Shown: positions 55,690 through 64,000 of the stretch, in pieces
How the letters are laid out: each line of letters opens with the position of its first letter
Numbering within the stretch: the stretch's first letter is position 1
Source of the DNA: Aselliscus stoliczkanus
Taxonomy: Eukaryota > Chordata > Mammalia > Chiroptera > Hipposideridae
Length of the DNA: 64,000 bases
Reading direction: 5' to 3'
Assembly (NCBI GenBank): GCA_033961575.1
Contig: CM066733.1
Location: forward strand, 63,920,921-63,984,920
Notes under the pieces: model-generated
Database searches by the model: none
Seen by the model: the letters and a program-made list of their open reading frames with translations, nothing else
What the model was told of the DNA's origin: nothing
Program-made: the position numbers and the translations under genes

Positions 55690-55870
55690 TATACGAGGTG
55701 TGACTATAAAGCAATGAAAATCTTTTTTTTTTTTTTTTAACAAACACCAGAACTTGTATATCCAAATAAACATATTTTCCTTCAAAGTCGTTGCTTTGGG
55801 AGAATACGTGCATATTCGAATACTGCTTGCTTGCTCAGAACATATTTGGAACTCATTGAAATTTAGAGGT
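55690..55870. mobile_element. Possible mariner end fragment
   Basis: The left edge 'cgaggtgtgactataaagca' resembles the mariner terminal repeat seen at 18399 ('gaggtgtgatcaaaa') in its first eight or nine bases. It follows 'ata', so a TA target is possible. No matching right end or transposase frame was found. Confidence 0.45.
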
Positions 55871-55874
55871 TTAC

Positions 55875-56010
55875 CCCCCACCCTCCCTTTTACAGATGAG
55901 AAAACTGAAACCTGAAGTAATTAAATAACTTGCCTATGGTCACACAGAAGCATTTGTGGGGTCAGCGTCCCAGTTGCCTGACTTCTGGCTTATTATTACC
56001 CCTTTCACTG
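55875..56010 (-). repeat. MIR SINE
   Basis: Reversed MIR: 'cttttacagatgagaaaact', 'cttgcctatggtcacacaga'. Confidence 0.8.
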
Positions 56011-57455
56011 CCGCATGCTGTCTCCTGCTATAGATTTCTTCAGCGTCTGTGACTAATTCCTTAGGATATCCTAATGGTGGTAAATCTTTATCCTCTGTGA
56101 ATGGGTTTCGGGAACAGTCAAAACTAATTTAGATTTAAGGCTGATGATTAAGATGTATGTTCAAGCTGCATATGAACATTATTTGTTCGAAACCCGAGAA
56201 GCTTTTTTTTTTTTTTCCTAAGGAAAAGGGCAGTAAAACGGTGTTTCTTTTGCTACCTGTAAACTGGCTTCCTGCTGGCCACCTTCAGCTGGCCCTGAGG
56301 AATGTGTGACACACCTTTACTTTTAGATTTCTTTTCCTAAGCCACATCTTTGAGCAGGGCTGCTCTGGCACCTCCTTTTCCACAACAGGTAACGAAAGCA
56401 CAGCCGAGCAGGGGAATTGCTCTCGTAAGGGTAAAAGGAAGTGAATAGAGAAGCAGACTCTTTGGGGCAAGAGGAGATGGCTTCGGAGCTCTCAGAACCT
56501 TTAGAAGGAAGGCTACAGAAACCCCAGAGCCCTGTCTCAAACAGATCAAAGATATTCTGAACAAGGAAGAAGGAGAGAAGAGACTTAACAAAGCAGGGTG
56601 AAAACCTGAGCAGAGACCGCCGTTGTCATTGGAAAGATAAAAAGGGAATTGCAGAGCTCGGATGAAAAAGAGGAGCGATGACTGTGATCCCCCTAGAGGC
56701 AGCAAACTGGGATCCTTGGGATGGAGCTCATCAAGATCCAGCCAAAGACAGAGGTCATCGGGAGCTCACTGGTTTGTGTTCATTCATGGCCTGCCAGTTA
56801 AATTCACTTTGATCACCCAATGTCCGTTTCACTTGGATTTCTAAGAAAAATAACAGGGGAAGGGGAGTGATGGAAAGAGGAGGCAGGCAAGGAAAACCCC
56901 AAAGTCCATGAAGCATGTTACACTTTTGCTTACGCTTAGAAACGCTGCTTCTCCAAATGGATTCACGGCCTTGAACCAAAGCTAACAAAGAAAAGACAAA
57001 CATGTCACTGAAAGTAACATGTTGACATATGTTGATGTCTCAGCCAAAATTTATAACATAATCCAGAAGGAGCACTTGAGATGCCTGCCCATGCATCCCG
57101 GTTGATGGAGTGTGTCTGGGGAATTCTGGTGGGAGATATCCCAGAGAGGTCAAGGCCAGCAAGGAAAGCTGGAAATAGCAGCCTTAAGTCCTGTGACAGA
57201 GGCTGTAAAAAAAATAAAAAAAATTAACCTTTGTTTTCTGATGTTTGAAGCAGACATAACAGAAAACCTGGTTTGGATAGAAGTGGAAAAGAATGGTTAT
57301 CAGATTTGTTGAAATCTTTGGAAGAGAATCAGTAAGACTAGAAAAGATATATATCTATATATGTTTACGCATACACACGTGTGTGCATACTGAAAACTGA
57401 AGGTAAGGATATGACCATGTTTTTGTATGTAGATATTCATATACATATATGGCCC
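56011..57455. other. Repeat-poor unique sequence, no gene
   Basis: A 122-codon minus frame (56337-56705) overlaps another minus frame and lacks a recognisable domain. No transposon identified. Confidence 0.5.

Positions 57456-57456
<1 letters not shown>

Positions 57457-57500
<44 letters not shown>
57457..57500. repeat. (AC)n microsatellite
   Basis: About 44 bp of uninterrupted AC. Confidence 0.97.
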
Positions 57501-57502
<2 letters not shown>

Positions 57503-59584
57503 CTATTTATCTTTGTCAACTGGACAAAATAATTCTCCAGGTAGTCTACCAAAATATGGTTTATTCGGGAAAAGAAAAAGAAACAAAACCACCACAACAG
57601 CATGAGGATGCACATCTCTGGCTGGCCACCCAGGTGCAAAAGGGAAGAGCCCTCTTCCCAAGATGACCCCCTATATAAATCCTTCTCCCAGAAGTTAGAA
57701 CCACAAAGTTTTAACAGGGAACCAGGGCTAGAGAGTAATAGGGAGTCCAGCTCTGCTCATAGACCTCCTAGTTCTATGGTTAGTCATCTTCGGATGCCAG
57801 TTCACTTTTATTACCTTATACAACAGAATTAATATGCATTCCTCTTGCCTAAGAAAGAGAGGAGGAAAAGTTGAACCTTCGCTATAGGTGCAAAGTTGCT
57901 GATAGTAGGAAACTGCTCATTGGAAAAACTTCTACAATTCCACTTAATCCCATCTTTGCTCCAACTCAACCACAGATTTAGTAGAGATACAGAGGTTGAA
58001 AGAGGACCCTGAAATACTATTTAGAAACAGCTCTCATTCTTGGGGGCTCCCATTGGGACCCTGGAATGAGGCAACAACAAATACTCCCTCAGTGTCGTAG
58101 AGAGGTTGCTTGGGAGGGCTGCTATCCAGAGCGGCACTGTCCTTTTGGTGCATAATTTTTGGGGGGACTTGACTTACTCTGCAGTGTGCTGAAGGTGTTG
58201 ATATGGCTGCTGAATATTGTCTTAATTTAAGAATGGAGCCATTTTCTGGCTTAAACTATTTTTTGTGTGTGTGGTTTTTTTTTTTTTTCCCCATCTCTAT
58301 CTTGCTGATCACCAGTCTAGAGGAGAACTTCACCTTCTTCCTGATCCTCTGGCAGACATGTCTCTGTATCCATGGTGGCCAAGCCCACAGCCTGTGTCAC
58401 AGTCAAGCCACAGTGGACCCAAAGATGCTCTGAGTCCTGAGCGGGGAGTTTCAGCCAGCCCATTTCCACCCATCTCCAACCAACCCTCTGGTTACTGTGT
58501 CTTGGCCTGAGATGAAATCGACATATTTAAAAGGTGACAAATATTTCTTTAAAGAAAACCCATTCATTTTCAAACTAAGGGTGCATGTTTCATACTGAGA
58601 AAACAAAAAATCTTGACAGACACTAAGAAATGAGTGACTGCCAAATGGTCAGACTTGAAAAGGCAGAGAAAACACTAGAATCATTTGGTCCACGAGTAAC
58701 CTCAGGGCTAAAAAAGGAGATACCTACCTATTCTATTCAGTCTCATGAGAGTTTATTAAATCGCCAAATTTGGAAGCTTGTTGCCCTTTGACAAAAATTC
58801 ATTGCCACGCCCCCCTTTCTAAAAAGTTGAATAGGGAGTCAATTTCTGTTTCAGTGGCCCTCCTCTTGAGTATAGATGGAAGGATCTGCTTCTTTGTGTG
58901 TTCAGGTTTCAAATGAAAGCATCATCAATAAAGAACAATGAAAATAAATAGGGCTTCAGCAGGAATCTCAGAGTCCCAGAAGCCCAAGTGAAAACTTTTC
59001 AGCCTGAGAATATCCTTAAGGTCCAGTTCAGGCTTTTCTCAGAGGCTCTCCTCTCTAGATCTTCTTCCTGCCCCACTCTCAAGAGTTTCTCCGATGCCCT
59101 AAACAACCGACCATGCCCACATTATTTAAATAATTTAAAAGGAAATGGAAAACTGCCACTGGTACCATGGATCCATATACCTGATCATTGTGTTATGCTA
59201 AAAAAGGGCACCATCTGGCCCACTTGATATCCATGTGAATTTGAGAAAAATAGTGCCTATTAGGAAAGAAAGCTTCTCCTGACAGCATCTCTTTTGACTT
59301 CATTTTTAATTTTTATTTCATAAGAACCATTTTTTTTCCAGACCTTCTTTACACTAATTCCACATAATAAGCTACTGGGACATTAACAGGGCAATTAAGG
59401 CATGGGGGCTTAGAGGATATGTCCAAGCTGATTGGACACTCACAGAAGATCTGAGTCCTGTCCTAGGCATGGGGTAGGGAAATGGGTGAGTGGTTGAGCC
59501 CTGGGCTATGCTGCACAACCTCAAGTCCTGCAGGAAATGTGAGGTATGTGAGGGAGTGAAAAGCCAAGCACTCAAACACACCAA
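57501..59584. other. Unique sequence, no gene
   Basis: No gene or transposon recognised in about 2.1 kb. A poly-T run sits at 58276-58288. Confidence 0.5.
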
Positions 59585-59720
59585 CACACATGGCTTTGGA
59601 GCCCTGGCTCCACCACTGCCTAGCTCTGTAAATGTGGGCCACTTATTGAACCTCTCTGCACTGTTACCTGTAAAATGGGGATAATAATGGATAATATGAC
59701 AATTTGACTTGACATTTTGG
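59585..59720 (+). repeat. MIR SINE
   Basis: Forward MIR: 'tggagccctggctccaccac', 'actgcctagctctgtaaatg', 'ttattgaacctctctgcact', 'ctgtaaaatggggataataa'. Confidence 0.88.
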
Positions 59721-60009
59721 TAGCCATGGTAGAGATTGTGGCATTCACACTAAATTTTATGACACTAAAAAAGAAAATCATCACAATGTCGGCCTTGAAA
59801 AATTATCCAATGACGTATGAGGAAGACACCTTTCTGCCTCCTACACATCCCAGAACCTCATCTTAGGGATAAGAGGGGGATTTGGATGGGCTATGCTCAG
59901 GGATGTAGTTAAGGGTCAGAGAATGGCTCAGAGTTACAGATAAATGAAACATTTAATTATATGACTTCTGAGGTTTACCAAGAGGGCTGTCTTGAAGATG
60001 CCCTTCTTT
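59721..60009. other. Unique sequence, no gene
   Basis: No feature recognised. Confidence 0.5.
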
Positions 60010-60090
60010 GGTTAATAAATTTCATAGGCTTTGGGGAGGTTTAAATGAGATAAAGTCTGTAAGAGCATAGCATGTGGCAGGTTAGCACTC
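60010..60090 (+). repeat. MIR SINE 3' fragment
   Basis: 'aggtttaaatgagataaagt' and 'agcatagcatgtggcaggtt' match the forward MIR tail region. Confidence 0.5.
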
Positions 60091-60186
60091 CTCCCCCATT
60101 CATTGCTTCCCAACATCCACCTTCCTCTCCTCCTTCCCTCCCTCCCTCTGGCTAGTTTCAGAGCCGATGCTCTCAAGTCCAAGCTA

Positions 60187-60717
60187 CAGGAGTCCCTTCT
60201 TATATGCTCTTTTTATTTGAGAGTTTTTAGTTACCCCCAGTCAACTGTGATCTGAAAATATTAAATGGAAAATTCCAGAAACAAATAATTAATAAGTTTT
60301 AAATTGGGCTCCATTCTGAATAGCATGATGAAATCTTGAGCCATCCCTCTCTGTGCCTCCTGGGACATGAATCATCCCTTTTTCCAGGGTCCCCACACTG
60401 TATATGCACCCTGCTCATTAGTCACTTAGTAGCCATCTTGGTTATCAGACTGATTGTCAAAGTATCACAGTTCTTGTGTCCAAGTAACCTTTATTTTACT
60501 TAATAATGCCACATAACTTTTATTACAGCTATTGTCATAATTGTTCTATTTTATTATTAGTTAATCTCTCACTGTGCCTAATTTATAAATTAAACCTTAT
60601 CATTGGTATGTATGCATAGGAAAAAAATAGTATGTACATGGTTTGGTACTATTCATGGTTTCAGGCATCCACTGGGGGCCTTGAGACATAGTCCCCATGC
60701 ATAAATGGGGATTACTG
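60187..60717 (+). mobile_element. Tigger-type DNA transposon, internally deleted
   Basis: Recognised from 'cccagtcaactgtgatctga', 'aaaatattaaatggaaaatt', 'gtgtccaagtaacctttatt' and the right end 'ggtttcaggcatccactggg', 'ataaatggggattactg'. The termini 'caggagtccc' and the reverse of 'ggggattactg' share the CAG start and CCC. TA flanks it at 60185-60186 and 60718-60719. At 531 bp it lacks the transposase gene. Confidence 0.9.
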
Positions 60718-62002
60718 TATACTGCCTCTTAATCTTAATATCTCAAAGATTGAGCCCTGTCATGGCACAGAGGGACTGGTAGTAATTTCCTTGGCATCCA
60801 TAGAGTATGTGGCCATAGTCCTCAGTCAATTAAAAGATTGTGTTTGTTGAGTTCCCCCATCATGTCAAGCACTTTATTTTTAAGAATCCTTTCAGTCAAT
60901 TGACTCTCCCACTTTCTGGGCCATTAACTAACCATTCATTGCCCCCAGTTAGATGGAAGGAGCGTGCATATAAGACACTGACCAGGGTTCTAGGAGCCCA
61001 AAGTAGAGATAGGCTAGGCTCACAAGGACAAGTTGACAAATAGTAAGGGCTTAAGGGCCTCACTGTGGGGAGGGGCCTTTCAGGAGAGGAAGCCGAATTG
61101 ACTGAGAATCCCACATCAGCCTTGCTCCTTTGAACTGTTCCCTCTGGCTCAGAACCACACTGTTCTGGGTCTGACCCCGCACCCAGGAATAGGATGCTGG
61201 GAGGAGGTCTCACTCTGTGATCATTTTAAATTTCCCATGGGTAGGAGGGTTTTTCTTCCTCCCCATAGCCTCCTTCGAACAATCATCCTGTCTGGGAAGA
61301 GCTCTTTCAGAAAGACATCCAAAAGAGACTGTTTTTGTATCAAAGTTACACTGCATGAGGTCAGCATGGGTGAGAAAGAGCTTTGCTGGACTTGTAGACG
61401 CCCGTTTCTGAGGACCTACAGCCTCCTGAGACACACAGGGGTCTCAGAGTTCTCCCTGCACATGGGGCTGGGCTGGGGCAGGCTGAGCGCTAGAACGGCC
61501 CCAGAGGCTGGATGCTGGGTGGTGGAGGAGTCAGGTGGCTATATTCCACACTGACTCGGGCCATCGTGTAGCACTTTGGTTTCTTCTCAAGTGATTTCGA
61601 TCTCCTTCATACACTCAGAAATATACTGCAACATCATTCTGCAGGCCTGCCGTGGATTTCCCGCGATGAAGGCGCCTTTTTTGTTTTCATTATTTTTAAC
61701 TTTCTAGCTTGTCTTTCTAGGTTGCTTGCAATGGAGTCCTCAGATTTTCTCTGCATGCTTTAGTGAGCTGGGGAAAACATCTCCCCAGAGGAAAGCAGAG
61801 GCTGACTGAGTGCCGCTCCAGAGTCCATCTTGGCCTGAGCCCCTCACTCCTCACAGTGGGCTGGGTCCCAGGCCCCAATGTCTGCAGTCACAGTACACAC
61901 GCTGCGCTTCAGCCAACACACACAATTATACTATCCCTTAATTAGAACCATCTCTTTATACCAGGGAAAGCCTCAGCTGCTTGTCAACGAAAACATGTCC
62001 TT
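60718..62002. other. Unique sequence, no gene confirmed
   Basis: No transposon recognised. The frame at 61237-61554 (plus, 105 codons) contains a lone zinc-finger-like spacing discussed under findings. It is not convincing as a gene. Confidence 0.5.
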
Positions 62003-62049
62003 ACACACGCACACACACACACACGCACGCACACACACTCACACACACA
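62003..62049. repeat. (AC)n microsatellite with ACGC variants
   Basis: AC tract with a few CG-containing units. Confidence 0.93.
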
Positions 62050-62089
62050 AATTGCCAATTATTCCCCATTCATAGACTCTGGCAAGACT

Positions 62090-62640
62090 CAGGAGAGAGT
62101 TGTTTGCTTTCCCTTAGGCCAAATTAAGACCTGCCTTTCATGGCAACTTATTTGCAGGAGTAATTTTCCACCTCATTTAATTAGACTAATTGATTCAACA
62201 GCTCTGTCAAGGGGCAATGCAGGCTGGGTGCTTGGGGCAAAATTACTCCTGTGCTTTTTAGAGTCACTTTGAGCGAGAACCTGATTAACTTTACGGCTTT
62301 GAAACCCAGGTTGGCCCAGACCTTGTGTGTGTCTGCCTTTGTGGCACACGGGTAAGTACGCGTGGAGAGCCATTAATTTAGTAAGTGCTTTGAAGAGAGC
62401 TGGGTGCTGAATCCAGGCGGGTGAGTCTGTCTAAGGAAGAATTAGGCCACTGAAGCGTGATAGCCAGTTGTAATGATTGGTTCTGGGGAGCCGGTTCCAG
62501 GGCAGCTAAGTGTTGTCATTCTCATCAGCTGTTCATTTGAATATTACCGGAGCATACTAAATATAGGGCCATGTTTTAGCATCTCTCATTTGATAGGTTG
62601 TTATGAACGATTTTTAGGAAAAACAACTAAAGAGTAGGTA
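62090..62640. promoter_or_regulatory. Candidate conserved non-coding element
   Basis: Repeat-free 550 bp next to old repeats, without open-frame support. It contains clustered homeodomain-type sites ('catttaattagactaattg' near 62173, with further ATTAAC and ATTAAT). The density of intact-looking TAAT sites and the absence of transposon debris suggest possible enhancer function. This is inference only. Confidence 0.3.
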
Positions 62641-62779
62641 CTTAAATCTTGCTAACTTGCAAATGGGTTTCTAGTCTCTTTTCCATGTTCTCCTTCTTTC
62701 CTCTTTCCTGGTAGATGTATGTTTCATGGCATGTTAGGTGAAAAGGAATGGCTACATAATGAAAAGGGACCACTTAGAA

Positions 62780-62990
62780 GCCAGCGTTCATTGAGGCCAT
62801 GCTGTGGCCTGGCACAGTCCTTGACTCTTTACCTGTGTTCATTCATTTAATCCTCCATACAACCTTGGAGCTAGGTACATACTTAGGGGGAAGCATGAGA
62901 GGGGAAGGGACTGGCCTTAAGTTACACAGTGGCCAAGCATGGAGGCAGGGCCCCAACTCTCTGCTCTTTACCACAACTCTAGGAAGTGCT
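62780..62990 (-). repeat. MIR SINE, near full length
   Basis: Reversed MIR: 'ctgtggcctggcacagtcct', 'gttcattcatttaatcctcc', 'accttggagctaggtacata', 'cttaagttacacagtggcca'. Confidence 0.85.
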
Positions 62991-63121
62991 TATGGGTGCT
63001 GGAAAACAATGACATGATTACAAGCGGGAGGGTCACGTGTTCTACTTTTGTATTGATATATAAATGTCCTCCTGTTCAATTAGTGAGCAAGACGAGACTG
63101 TGTGTCAATGTTTGTCTGAAA

Positions 63122-63337
63122 CAGGAGTTGGCAAATGTTTTCCTTAAAGGGCCAGATAGTAAATATTTTAGGCTTTGTGGTCCACATATGGTCTCTATTG
63201 CAACTATTCAACTCTGCCTTGTAGCACAAAACAGTACGTAAACAAGTGAGTGTGGCTGTGTTCCAATAAAACTTTATTTACAAAATCAGATGGCTGGCCA
63301 GATTTGGCCACCCCAAGCCATCGTCTGCCAAACTGCG
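63122..63337 (+). mobile_element. hAT-Charlie-type non-autonomous element
   Basis: Left end 'caggagttggcaaatgtttt', then 'gggccagatagtaaatattt', 'aggctttgtggtccacatat' and 'caataaaactttatttacaa', with right end 'gtctgccaaactgcg'. Flanking 8-mers gtctgaaa (63114-63121) and gtttaaaa (63338-63345) agree at six positions, fitting an aged hAT target duplication. Same family as 23954-24136, and more complete. Confidence 0.85.
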
Positions 63338-63345
63338 GTTTAAAA

Positions 63346-64000
63346 AATGGTATTGTTTGTGCTTAAACCATCATAAAACATTCTAAAATCTTAAAAACAA
63401 ATCAAAACCTGTAACCCTTCTCTTTTCCTTAAATATAAATGCATTCATGGTTTCATGCTAAGATTGACTGATTTCTTGAGACTCATTCTCCCTCTCTCTC
63501 TGTTTTCTTCTTACATGTGACAATTCAGTGAGTTGTGTAAACTCGCCCTGAATTTGCCATTTTCCCAACCTAAATGCAAGGGTGGTCAGGCCACCCAGGG
63601 CAATGGTGAATGGTGGGTGAGAGGCAGAGCACCTCTCCAGTAAACAACCTGGACTGTTTATTGGTTTTTTTGAGGCAACTAGACCTCAGGAACATCAGGA
63701 ACCTGAGTTTGGCAGCGACACGTAGTGGGGTATGCCCTGTTGTTACTGACCAGTGGCAAATGTGCTTTCATGCTGTATGCCGTCAAGAACAGCTTTGTAA
63801 TAATTTTTCTGTCCTCATTAAGTTTGAGTTTGCAAGGGGAGTCTCTAAAGCCAAGTTAAATACTCTGAGGCTTTGTGTTTGTGATTGAGGCAGCTGCCAC
63901 CCAGAGAGGAGAATGCCTGGCAATGGCGCTTCTTCCACAGAACATGATGGTCAGTGGAGGGAGGCAGGTGCTTCCCTCCCAGGGAAATTGACATGACGCA
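63346..64000. other. Unique sequence to window end, no gene
   Basis: No repeat recognised. The 92-codon plus frame at 63610-63888 has no domain or supporting context. Confidence 0.5.

Noticed and set aside
57300..57639. Cys-Val repeat proteins on the minus strand
   Set aside because: These are translations of an AC microsatellite.

Overview
This window looks like non-coding nuclear DNA from a mammal, most likely a bat. The composition is AT-leaning, there are many old mammal-wide repeats (MIR, L2, MaLR-type LTRs, hAT and Tigger DNA transposons), and no stretch has the length, codon continuity or splice structure of a cellular gene. The bat assignment rests on one VES-like tRNA-derived SINE, several copies of a second tRNA-derived SINE with a strong box B and a 'cccacatg' motif, and mariner-type copies with well preserved ends. 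The second SINE resembles what I remember from horseshoe-bat relatives, but that is recall and not a database match.

Layout. 1-3600: end of a short SINE, an old L2, and otherwise unique sequence holding two similar 81-bp direct repeats. 3.6-9.6 kb: MIRs, an L1 tail, a 79-bp mariner MITE sitting in a MIR, one short SINE and one long SINE with clear target-site duplications (TSDs). 9.6-16.5 kb: mostly unique. 16.5-22.6 kb: the richest part, with a VES-like SINE, an LTR, and a TSD-flanked minus-strand L1 of about 4.9 kb. That L1 has lost nearly all of ORF2, has a triplicated 3' UTR block, and was later hit by a 527-bp mariner and a 0.5-kb SINE. 22.6-34.6 kb: L2, MIR and LTR relics. 34.7-38 kb: repeat-poor, relatively CpG-containing unique sequence. 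38.1-40.8 kb: a decayed plus-strand L1 with a TA microsatellite. 41.8-47.6 kb: L2, LTR and L1 relics nested in one another. 47.6-64 kb: mainly unique DNA with scattered MIRs, AC/GA microsatellites, an L2, a Tigger and an hAT element.

No genes act together here. The only protein-coding traces are decayed transposon proteins (L1 ORF1 and ORF2, mariner transposase), none intact. The window is best read as intergenic or deep intronic. I found no convincing new biological system. The most informative items are the nested, internally deleted L1, the fixed head-only SINE form, the 41-bp tandem expansion inside one SINE, and a few repeat-free blocks that may be conserved regulatory DNA.
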